Below are positions 35,770 to 45,722 of a stretch of 64,000 bases of DNA, one piece after another. The first letter of the stretch is position 1; every line of letters starts with the position of its first letter. The stretch covers positions 7,549,474 to 7,613,473 of the forward strand of contig CP036279.1 in assembly GCA_007748055.1 (NCBI GenBank), given 5' to 3'. The DNA is from Kolteria novifilia (GTDB taxonomy: Bacteria; Planctomycetota; Planctomycetia; Kolteriales; Kolteriaceae). The position numbers and the translations under genes were made by a program. Under the pieces are notes generated by a model. That model made no database searches. It worked only from the letters and a program-made list of their open reading frames with translations, and was not told where the DNA came from.

Positions 35770-36615
35770 TTGAGTTCATTTTCCCCCGCGCCCGATCCAT
35801 TCGGTCAGATCGAGGCGATCATCGCCCGCGACCCCGGCCACCGCGGGATCGCCCCCCTGCTCCTTCCCGGCTCGGTCGCCGCGGCCGCCCACAGTCTCGT
35901 CGATGCTGAGCACGTCCTCTTGATCACGGGCTTTTTCATCGAACGGGCCGGCGCCTGCGAAACCGACGGCTTGGGCGGAACCGCCGCGCTGCGTCACGCG
36001 CTGTCGGCGCTGGACGTGCCCACCATCATCGTGTCGGATCGTTTCTGCGAGCCGGTCATGCGCGCGGCGGGATTCGACGACATGGTCCTCTACCCGGACG
36101 CGTTTCCGCTCGTGCGGGCCCCTTCGCACGGCGTCGCGATCGAACGCGTCGGCCGCCACCAGGATGGAACTTACCGGTCGATGCGCGGCACCGACATCAC
36201 CGCGATGACCGGGCCGGTCGACGAGCTCTTCCTCGACCCCGGCGATTCGATCACCATCGGCATCGGCGACGGGGGCAATGAGATGGGGATGGGAAAGGTT
36301 CGCGAACGCGTCATCGACTCGATCCCGCGTGGCCCGCAAATCGCCACGATCGTCCCCGCGCACCATTTGCTGGTAGCGGGAACGGGCGACTGGGGAGCTT
36401 GGGGGCTCGTCGCGGGACTGTCGCTCGTCGTAGGCCGCTCGCTCTTGCCAAGCGTCGAGCAAGCGCGGGGCTGGCTCGATCGGTTTGTCGCCGCGGGCGC
36501 CGTCGATCCTTTTTCCCTCGTGGCCGAAGCGCGGGTCGATGGCTTATCCTGGGAGGTGGGCGCCGCGCTGTTGCGTGACTTGCATCGCGTCGTCGACGCC
36601 GAGCTTGGCGCTTGA
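35770..36615 (+). CDS. DUF4392 / D-glutamate cyclase-like protein
   Basis: A 281-residue protein matching the catalytic domain of D-glutamate cyclase (DUF4392), which converts D-glutamate to 5-oxo-D-proline. The diagnostic IGIGDGGNEMGMGKVRERV lies around residue 166; ACETDGLGGTAALRHAL and VPAHHLLVAGTGDWGAWGL flank it. The start is TTG 35770 after GAGGAA. It stands directly before genes for tetrahydromethanopterin and methanofuran-type cofactors, whose side chains contain glutamate; a link is only an inference. Confidence 0.8.
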   Translation: MSSFSPAPDPFGQIEAIIARDPGHRGIAPLLLPGSVAAAAHSLVDAEHVLLITGFFIERAGACETDGLGGTAALRHALSALDVPTIIVSDRFCEPVMRAAGFDDMVLYPDAFPLVRAPSHGVAIERVGRHQDGTYRSMRGTDITAMTGPVDELFLDPGDSITIGIGDGGNEMGMGKVRERVIDSIPRGPQIATIVPAHHLLVAGTGDWGAWGLVAGLSLVVGRSLLPSVEQARGWLDRFVAAGAVDPFSLVAEARVDGLSWEVGAALLRDLHRVVDAELGA

Positions 36616-36693
36616 GTTGCGTCCTGTTCGGATACTTGTCCGAAGGCAAGAATTCACGAGAGCATTCCCCATGACCGTCATCAACGTGTCCGC

Positions 36694-38136
36694 ATGAATC
36701 GACACGATTCCTCGATATCGGAAAGCCGCTGGAGCGGACAAACGATCGGCTTCGTGACCGGACGACTCGCCGAACCGGCGCTCCGACGACTGGTCGGAAG
36801 GCTTTCGGAAAAGCTGCGATTCACGCCGAAGGTACTGACGACCAAGATCTCCGTCGCGGCGCTGATGACCACCGATTGGTTGACGCGGCAGCTCCAAGTT
36901 CCCGCGGAGACCTCGCTCGTCCTCCTGCCCGGACTGTGCAAGGGTTCGATCGAAACGCTCCAGCAACGCTGGCCCGAGACCACGTTCGACCGAGGCCCGG
37001 AGGACTTTCGCAACTTGCCCGAGTACTTTCAGTTGCCGCCGGAAGAGGAACCCTACGGCGACTACGACATCGAGATCCTCGCGGAGATCAACCATGCCGA
37101 TCGGCTCGCGCGGGACGAATTGATCGCCGCCGCCGAACGAGCTAGAGGTGCGGGAGCCGACTTCATCGACTTGGGCTGCACGCCCGGTTCGGTCTGGTCA
37201 GAGGTTGGCACGGCGGTGGAAGAACTGGTCGCTCGGGGCCTGCGCGTCTCGATCGACACGTTCAACGCGGAAGAAGTCGCTTCCGCCGTGGCCTCCGGGG
37301 CATCGCTCGTCCTCTCGGTCAACGCCAGTAACCTCGAACGAGCCGCCGACTGGGGCACCGAAGTCGTCCTGCTCCCCGACAATCACAACGAGCTCGACTG
37401 GCTCGATCAGCTTCGCCGTTCGGTCGAGCGTCTGGAGAAATTGGGCGTCGCGTACCGCATCGATCCGATCGTCGAGCCGATCGGGTTTGGTTTCGCCCCC
37501 TCGCTCGAGCGCTACTTGCAGACGCGGGCCGCGTTTCCCGATGCCGAGATCATGATGGGCATCGGGAACGTGACCGAGCTGACCGAAGTCGACAGCGCGG
37601 GGGTCAACGCGGTCCTGATCGGGTTCTGTCAGGAACTCGGCATTCGTAGCGTGCTGACGACCGAAGTGATCAACTGGGCCCGTGGCGCCGTCGCGGAAGT
37701 CGACGTCGCTCGGCGGCTGATGAAATACGCGATCGATCACCGGCGGCTGCCCAAGCATCGCGACAGCCGGCTCGTCCAGCTCCGCGATCCGCGCATCCTG
37801 CGTCAAACGATCGACGACCTCGAGCAGCTTCAACAGCGGATCAAGGATCGCAATGTTCGCATTTTCACGACCGACGATAAGATAGCGGTGGTGAACAGCG
37901 ACCTGCTCGTTGAGTCGGACGATCCCTTTGAACTCTTCGAGCGGCTGGGCATCGACGATGCGTCCCACGCCTTCTATCTCGGCTGGGAGATGATGAAGGC
38001 GGCGACCGCGCTGCAGTTGGGGAAGAACTACACTCAAGATCGCTCGCTTCGCTGGGGCTTGCTGACCGAAGAGGAAGCGAGCTACCTCGAGAAGAAACGA
38101 CAGCGCGAGCGCCCACCGACGGAGGGAACCGAGTGA
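36694..38136 (+). CDS. DUF6513 dihydropteroate-synthase-like protein (C1 cofactor cluster)
   Basis: A 480-residue protein with an N-terminal DUF6513 region and a TIM-barrel resembling dihydropteroate synthase at about residues 125-370 (INHADRL, DFIDLGCTPGS, VSIDTFN, DPIVEPIGFGF, MMGIGNVTELTEVDSAG). In methylotrophs and planctomycetes this family is encoded with tetrahydromethanopterin genes and is thought to join the pterin to the ribofuranosyl-aniline moiety. The stop overlaps the GTG of the next gene (GTGA), so translation is coupled. Confidence 0.88.
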   Translation: MNRHDSSISESRWSGQTIGFVTGRLAEPALRRLVGRLSEKLRFTPKVLTTKISVAALMTTDWLTRQLQVPAETSLVLLPGLCKGSIETLQQRWPETTFDRGPEDFRNLPEYFQLPPEEEPYGDYDIEILAEINHADRLARDELIAAAERARGAGADFIDLGCTPGSVWSEVGTAVEELVARGLRVSIDTFNAEEVASAVASGASLVLSVNASNLERAADWGTEVVLLPDNHNELDWLDQLRRSVERLEKLGVAYRIDPIVEPIGFGFAPSLERYLQTRAAFPDAEIMMGIGNVTELTEVDSAGVNAVLIGFCQELGIRSVLTTEVINWARGAVAEVDVARRLMKYAIDHRRLPKHRDSRLVQLRDPRILRQTIDDLEQLQQRIKDRNVRIFTTDDKIAVVNSDLLVESDDPFELFERLGIDDASHAFYLGWEMMKAATALQLGKNYTQDRSLRWGLLTEEEASYLEKKRQRERPPTEGTE

Positions 38137-38726
38137 TCCTCGAAGGGATCGTGACGACGATGTCCGCCGAGGGGGAGGTCAACATCGCCCCCATGGGCCC
38201 CAGCGTCGAGGAGTCCTCGGCCGGCGATTGGGAGAGGTTCGTGCTGCGCCCCTTCAAGGGCTCGCGCACCTATCGCAATCTCGAGGCGACCCGTGAAGGG
38301 GTCCTCCACGTCAGCGACGACGCCCTTCTCTTCGCGCAAGCGATCATCGGCAACCCCGACGTGCCGCTGGCAGCCTCGACCTCGGTGAAGATTCCCCATC
38401 TGGCCAACTGTTGCCGCTACTACGAGTTCACCGTCGACCGCTGGGACCAGAGCGGCGAGCGCAGCCGTCTTGAAGCCCGAGTCGTCCACCGGCAACGCGT
38501 CCGGGATTTCTTCGGGTTCCATCGCGCCCGGCACGCGGTGATCGAAGCGGCGATCCTCGCGTCGCGGGTCCATATTCTTCCCTGGGACGAGATCGCGACC
38601 CAGTTCGAGCACCTGCGCATCCTCGTCGAGAAGACGGGCGGGCCACGCGAGCACGAAGCCTTCGACCTGCTCGCGCATCACGTTCACGCGATCAACGATT
38701 CGAGAACCGAGCAGGTGACCCCGTGA
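38133..38726 (+). CDS. DUF447 family protein
   Basis: A 197-residue protein beginning VILEGIVTTMSAEGEVNIAPMG and ending with a helical region. It matches DUF447, a flavin-reductase-fold-like family found in methanogens and in bacterial C1-cofactor clusters. Biochemical role not established. GTG start overlaps the preceding stop by four bases and its own stop overlaps the next start by four (GTGA twice), marking a tightly coupled operon. Confidence 0.88.
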   Translation: MILEGIVTTMSAEGEVNIAPMGPSVEESSAGDWERFVLRPFKGSRTYRNLEATREGVLHVSDDALLFAQAIIGNPDVPLAASTSVKIPHLANCCRYYEFTVDRWDQSGERSRLEARVVHRQRVRDFFGFHRARHAVIEAAILASRVHILPWDEIATQFEHLRILVEKTGGPREHEAFDLLAHHVHAINDSRTEQVTP

Positions 38727-39739
38727 GTTCCTCCACCATCACCATCGAGACCTCGAGCCGTCTGCACTTCGGCCTGATGCCGGGTCCCACCGAGCCCTCG
38801 GGAGGAGAAGACGATCTTCCGGTTCGCGCCTTTGGCGGCGCGGGGCTGATGATCCGCGAACCCGGCTCGACCATCGCGGTCCATCACGTCGAATCCCGTC
38901 GAGGAGGAGCCAACCACGTTGAGTGCCCGCACTCGGCGAGCGTTCGCCAACGCCTCGAGCGGCTTTTGGACGAGCTTTGCGGACCGGGCGGAAGGCTCGA
39001 CCTGAAGGGCATCCGGGTCGAGGTTCGCTCCGCCGCCCCCGAACATGCTGGACTCGGGACCGGGACCCAGCTTTGCATCGCGCTGGCGAGCGCCCTGAAG
39101 CGGCTCGCGGGAAAATCGCTCAATCCCCATCACTGTGCGGGCTGGACCGAACGCGGACGGCGCTCGGCCATTGGCGTCTACGGGTTTTTCCAAGGCGGCT
39201 TTCTCGTCGATGGCGGCAAGTCGCCCCACTTTTCCCTCGCGCCCCTATTGAGCCGACACCCCTTCCCCGAGGACTGGCCGATCGTGCTGCTGCGACCGGA
39301 ACTGCCGGCGGGGCTCCACGGAACTCCCGAGGAAAGCTTCTTTCGCGAGTCGCTTCCCATCGCCCAAGAGCATGCCGATCGCCTCTGTCGGCTGCTCTTG
39401 TTGGGCGTCATGCCGGCGGTGGTCGACAAGGACTTCAATGGCTTTGCCCAGTCGTTGAGCCTTTACAACGGCATCGTGGGTGATCGCTTCGCCGCCGCGC
39501 AGGGAGGGCGCTTCGCGCATCCGCGGCTCGAAGCCCTTGTCGCCCTGCTTCGGCACTGGGACGTCACCGCGGTCGGCCAAAGTTCCTGGGGGCCGACCCT
39601 CTTCGCGGTTCTCCCCGACCGAGACCGAGCCGAATGGCTTCGCGAGCGACTGCTGAGCGAGGACGCTCTTTCGCCAGACGAAGTCCTCATCACCGAAGCC
39701 GACAACACCGGGGCCCACATCACGGAGACAAGCGTCTGA
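38723..39739 (+). CDS. Beta-ribofuranosylaminobenzene 5'-phosphate synthase
   Basis: A 338-residue GHMP-type enzyme for the first committed step of tetrahydromethanopterin synthesis, joining PRPP to a hydroxy- or aminobenzoate with loss of CO2. It shows SSRLHFGLMPG at the start, the glycine-rich PEHAGLGTGTQL near residue 105, and GIYGFFQGGF-like sequence (GVYGFFQGGFLVDGG). GTG start at 38723 overlaps the DUF447 stop. MfnB follows one base after its own stop. Confidence 0.9.
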   Translation: MSSSTITIETSSRLHFGLMPGPTEPSGGEDDLPVRAFGGAGLMIREPGSTIAVHHVESRRGGANHVECPHSASVRQRLERLLDELCGPGGRLDLKGIRVEVRSAAPEHAGLGTGTQLCIALASALKRLAGKSLNPHHCAGWTERGRRSAIGVYGFFQGGFLVDGGKSPHFSLAPLLSRHPFPEDWPIVLLRPELPAGLHGTPEESFFRESLPIAQEHADRLCRLLLLGVMPAVVDKDFNGFAQSLSLYNGIVGDRFAAAQGGRFAHPRLEALVALLRHWDVTAVGQSSWGPTLFAVLPDRDRAEWLRERLLSEDALSPDEVLITEADNTGAHITETSV

Positions 39740-39740
39740 C

Positions 39741-40499
39741 ATGGAGGTGGCGAGACCCCGACTTTTAGTAAGCGTCCGATCCCCGGCGGAGGCGACCGCC
39801 GCCCTCGACGGCGGGGCCGAGATCATCGACGTCAAGGAACCCGACCGAGGTTCGCTCGGGGCCGCCGACCCGCATGTCATCCGGGAGATCCTGGAGGTGG
39901 TCCGCCAACAGGACTCTCGAGTGGTCTCCGCGGCGCTCGGCGAATTGGGGGAACTGGGCACTCCATGGCCCACCGACCTTCGCGCGGACCTCGACTTCGC
40001 CAAGGTCGGCCTCGCTCGCGCACACGCCACTAACTGGCGCGAGCAACTTGGCAAGTTGGCGAAACGATGGGAGTTTGGGCCTCGTCTGGTCCCCGTCGCT
40101 TACGCCGACCACGAGCGAGCCGAGGCCCCTGCTCCCGCGGATGTTCTCGACTGGGCGATGGCCTCCTCGTCGCGCCTGCTGCTCCTCGACACCTTTGGGA
40201 AAGATGGGACCTCTCTTGAGAACTGGTTGTCGCTCGACGCGGTTGGCGGCTTAGTCACGACGGCCCGCCGCGCGGGCATCGCCTTCGCCGTCGCCGGGTC
40301 GTTGCGGGCCGATTCGGTCCGGTCGCTGGCGAACGCTCCGGCCGATATCCGCCCCGCGATCATTGCGGTCCGGGGCGCCGCGTGTGCCGACGACGACCGG
40401 ACCAACGGGATCGATGCGGCCCGCGTCGCGGCCCTTCGGGCGTCACTGGAGCCACTTCCGTGCGGAAATTACCCGCCGTTCCAGCAGAAGCAAGCTTGA
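39741..40499 (+). CDS. mfnB: (5-formylfuran-3-yl)methyl phosphate synthase (MfnB-like)
   Basis: A 252-residue TIM-barrel enzyme that condenses two glyceraldehyde 3-phosphates to the furan precursor of methanofuran. The signature is GGAEIIDVKEPDRGSLGAA with Lys32, and a second lysine, Lys154 in LLDTFGKDGTSL, matches the two catalytic lysines known for the archaeal enzyme. ATG 39741 lies one base after the preceding stop. With its three upstream neighbours it forms a four-gene cofactor operon; downstream is unrelated gmd. Confidence 0.92.
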   Translation: MEVARPRLLVSVRSPAEATAALDGGAEIIDVKEPDRGSLGAADPHVIREILEVVRQQDSRVVSAALGELGELGTPWPTDLRADLDFAKVGLARAHATNWREQLGKLAKRWEFGPRLVPVAYADHERAEAPAPADVLDWAMASSSRLLLLDTFGKDGTSLENWLSLDAVGGLVTTARRAGIAFAVAGSLRADSVRSLANAPADIRPAIIAVRGAACADDDRTNGIDAARVAALRASLEPLPCGNYPPFQQKQA

Positions 40500-40654
40500 C
40501 AGATCCTGCCAGTCGATCATAGAGCCCCCGGAGACGCACTCGAGTCAGGCTCGGGCGTCGCGGAGTCGCTCCGGGTCGGGACACGCTCACCCGTCGATGC
40601 CACGCCGGAAACGAAATAGACCAGAGAATCTGGGATCTTGGGAGAACCTTACCT

Positions 40655-41650
40655 ATGTCCAAGACGGCGCTGATCACTGGGGTCACGGGCCAAGATGGCA
40701 GCTACCTCGCCGAGTTGCTGCTCGAAAAGGGCTATGAGGTCTACGGGACCCATCGCCGTGCGAGCACCCCGAACCTCGAACGGGTCGAACATATCCAAAA
40801 CAAGATCAACCTCGTCCAAGCCGATCTGCTCGACCAGTCGTGCCTGTCGACGCTCGTCAAGAGCATCCAACCCGATGAGGTCTACAACCTCGCCGCCCAG
40901 TCGTTCGTCCCGACGAGCTGGACGCAGCCGCTCATGACCGGCGAATTCACCGGCCTGGGCGTCGCCCGCTTGCTCGAGGCGATCCGTCATCACTGCCCGT
41001 CGGCGAAGTTCTACCAAGCCAGCTCGAGCGAAATGTTCGGCAAGGTGCTCGAGACGCCGCAGAAGGAAACGACTCCCTTCTACCCGCGCAGCCCCTACGC
41101 CGTCGCGAAGGTTTACGGTCACTACATCACCGTCAACTACCGCGAGAGCTACGACATGTTCGCTTGCTCGGGCATCCTCTTCAATCACGAGTCGCCCCGT
41201 CGTGGGCTCGAGTTCGTGACCCGTAAGATCACCAACGGCGTCGCCCGGATCTACCACGGCCTCGATACGGAGCTTCGCCTCGGCAACCTCGATTCGAAGC
41301 GTGACTGGGGCTTCGCCGGCGACTACGTCCGCGCGATGTGGATGATGCTGCAAGCCGACACGCCCGATGACTACGTCGTCGGCACCGGCGAGACGCACAC
41401 CGTTCGCGAGTTCGTCGAGCTGGCCTTCGGCGCGGTCGGTCTCGACTGGCAGAAGCACGTCGTCATCGATCCGAAGTTCTTCCGGCCGGCGGAGGTCGAT
41501 CTGCTTCTTGGCGATCCGACCAAGGCGAAGGAAGCGTTCGGTTGGGAGCCGGAGTGTTCCTTCAAGCAGCTCGTCAGCGACATGGTCAAGAGCGACGTCG
41601 AGAAGCTCGCCGGCCAGTCGAAGCGCCACAAGCACATCAAGGCGGCTTGA
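40655..41650 (+). CDS. gmd: GDP-mannose 4,6-dehydratase
   Basis: A 331-residue extended SDR that makes GDP-4-keto-6-deoxymannose, precursor of GDP-fucose and GDP-rhamnose. Motifs: [19 protein letters not shown], the catalytic YAVAK (Tyr148, Lys152), [18 protein letters not shown] and [10 protein letters not shown], all diagnostic. The matching GDP-fucose synthase lies 0.9 kb downstream on the other strand, so both steps are present here. A second paralogue is at 49.4 kb. Confidence 0.95.
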   Translation: MSKTALITGVTGQDGSYLAELLLEKGYEVYGTHRRASTPNLERVEHIQNKINLVQADLLDQSCLSTLVKSIQPDEVYNLAAQSFVPTSWTQPLMTGEFTGLGVARLLEAIRHHCPSAKFYQASSSEMFGKVLETPQKETTPFYPRSPYAVAKVYGHYITVNYRESYDMFACSGILFNHESPRRGLEFVTRKITNGVARIYHGLDTELRLGNLDSKRDWGFAGDYVRAMWMMLQADTPDDYVVGTGETHTVREFVELAFGAVGLDWQKHVVIDPKFFRPAEVDLLLGDPTKAKEAFGWEPECSFKQLVSDMVKSDVEKLAGQSKRHKHIKAA

Positions 41651-41991
41651 ATAGCGGCCTCGTATCAGACAAGTTGACCCTCGCGGATCCCTCTTCCGAT
41701 TTCGGAAGGGGGATTCGGCGTTTCTTGGGAGCGAGCGACCGCTATCCATTTGCCTCCCACTCCTCCGAAGACACCAAGTGTCCTCCATTGGCTCGGGCCG
41801 GAACGAGCGCGGAGCGGTTCCGTTGGGAACGTTGTCGCGCCTCGCAGGAAATGGACGCCACGAGCCCTCACTTCACTACCACACGCATGCGGCACATTCG
41901 GTCACCATGACCCATGGACGCGGCCGGGAGACGAGCGGCTCATCGATAGAATTTAGGAGCACCGAACGAAAAAGAAGTGAGGAGGGAAGCG
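41651..41991. other. Intergenic region, nothing recognised
   Basis: About 340 bases after gmd. No gene or known repeat is seen, apart from the strong AGGAGGG ribosome site at 41980-41987 for the small reading frame that follows. Confidence 0.4.
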
Positions 41992-42183
41992 ATGTTCTTC
42001 CTACAAGATTTGCTGAGCCGCTGGTTCTCGCGCGAGGACTCCGCGGCGATTCACAGTGAGCAACATGGGGCTGAATCGGTCCCGCACTGCTCCGATCGAG
42101 CCTGTCCGGCAGAGTCCCCCTCGGGGTCTCCCGAAGGAAAACGGATGGCCGATGAGGGAGGGATCGCGTACTCGGGTGACTAG
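41992..42183 (+). CDS. Possible small protein, 63 residues
   Basis: A short frame beginning MFFLQDLLSRWFSRED and ending with a polar, Gly/Ser/Glu-rich tail. AGGAGGG stands 4-6 bases before the ATG, the best reason to believe it is translated. An amphipathic N-terminal helix is plausible. No family recognised. It lies alone in a repeat-rich convergent gap, so it could also be chance. Confidence 0.4.
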   Translation: MFFLQDLLSRWFSREDSAAIHSEQHGAESVPHCSDRACPAESPSGSPEGKRMADEGGIAYSGD

Positions 42184-42283
42184 AGGGCGTCACCGGGATG
42201 GAACGGAGCGACGCAAGCGCCGGGGTGCGGGTTGGTCGTCTGATCGCCCAGGGTGAGCCTCTAGCGTCCCGCTTGCCCTTGGG

Positions 42284-42525
42284 GGTGTCCATTGAACGTC
42301 CCCCCTTGTCCAAGGGGGACAACGTTGTGTTGCGTTGAGCTGTGTTTGGAAGAAGAGAGGAAGAGAAGAGACCCCCTCTATATAAGGGGGAGCAATAGGA
42401 ACTCCAAGCCAAGCCCGCCAGGGCAGCTTGGCGCCCCTGACTCGACAAGGGGGAGCAGTAAGAACTCCAAGCCAAGCCCGCCAGGGCAGCTTGGCGCCCC
42501 TGGCTCGACAAGGGGGAGCAGTAAG
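42284..42525. repeat. CCCCCTTGTC palindromes and a 63-bp tandem duplication
   Basis: At 42295-42320 there is a CCCCCTTGTCCAAGGGGGA hairpin, with a related CCCCCTCTATATAAGGGGG at 42371-42390. From 42399 a 63-bp unit (GAACTCCAAGCCAAGCCCGC...) is repeated in tandem (42399-42461 and 42462-42524), differing at one or a few positions. The period is a multiple of three, so minus-strand frames stay open, but no gene is supported. Confidence 0.8.
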
Positions 42526-42545
42526 AGTCGAAGACGAGCGCCGAA

Positions 42546-44816
<2,271 letters not shown>

Positions 44817-44878
44817 GTAGACGGGCGTGGGATCACCGATAGGGCTTCGGCCACGGGTTTGAAAAGGACGGAACGGGA

Positions 44879-45649
44879 ATGCCCAGGATCGTGCTCGACG
44901 AGGTCGGCATCACCTACACGATACGATTCGCTCATCGCGTCTCGTTCAAGGAAGTACTCGTTCGCTCCTTCAAGCGTGGGGCCAATCCGGGTCCGACCCG
45001 GGTGGAGGCTCTCAAGGGCGTCACCCTGAACATCGAGAAAGGCGAGCGCGTCGGCATGATCGGCCGCAACGGCGCCGGCAAGAGCTCCCTGCTCAAACTG
45101 ATGGCCGGTGTCTACACCCCGACGACCGGCACGCGGACTGTCGAGGGGAGCATCGGCTCGCTCTTCGACATCAGCCTCGGCTTCGAGCCCGACGCGACCG
45201 GTCGCGAGAACATCGCGTACCGTAGTTACTTGCAGGGCGAAACGCCCAAGACGCTCAAACCGAAGTTCAACGACATCGCGAGCTTTTCGGAGCTGGGCGA
45301 GTTCCTCGACGTGCCGGTGAGAAACTACTCGGCGGGGATGGTGACGCGATTGGCGTTCGCGATCTCGACCGCGATCGAACCCGACGTCTTGCTCATCGAC
45401 GAAGTCTTCTCCGCCGGCGACGCGGGCTTTCAACGAAAAGCTCACCAACGCATGCGGGACATGATCGGCCAGGCCGGCATCGTCGTGATGATCAGCCACG
45501 ACATGAACACGATCAAGCAGTTCTGCGATCGGGTGATCTGGCTTTCCGACGGACGCGTCCATCGTGACGGCCCGGCCCACGAAGTGATCGACGAGTTCAC
45601 CGAATACTTCGCGAACGAACCTCCCGCCCCAGCCGCCGAAGCGGCGTAG
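44879..45649 (+). CDS. wzt: ABC polysaccharide exporter ATPase
   Basis: A 256-residue ATP-binding subunit. Walker A is GRNGAGKSS (62-70), the signature lies in NYSAGMVTRLAFAI, and Walker B in PDVLLIDEVFSAGD. It lacks the C-terminal carbohydrate-binding domain of some Wzt proteins, so export is probably not coupled to chain-end recognition by this subunit. AAGGA precedes the ATG. It pairs with the permease gene just upstream to export a surface polysaccharide. Confidence 0.9.
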   Translation: MPRIVLDEVGITYTIRFAHRVSFKEVLVRSFKRGANPGPTRVEALKGVTLNIEKGERVGMIGRNGAGKSSLLKLMAGVYTPTTGTRTVEGSIGSLFDISLGFEPDATGRENIAYRSYLQGETPKTLKPKFNDIASFSELGEFLDVPVRNYSAGMVTRLAFAISTAIEPDVLLIDEVFSAGDAGFQRKAHQRMRDMIGQAGIVVMISHDMNTIKQFCDRVIWLSDGRVHRDGPAHEVIDEFTEYFANEPPAPAAEAA

Positions 45650-45722
45650 TCGGTTTGGCGCTCCAACTCTCCCTGGCGGGCCGCGGCCAGGCACGCCCGC
45701 CACTCGAAGCGCGGACGATGTC

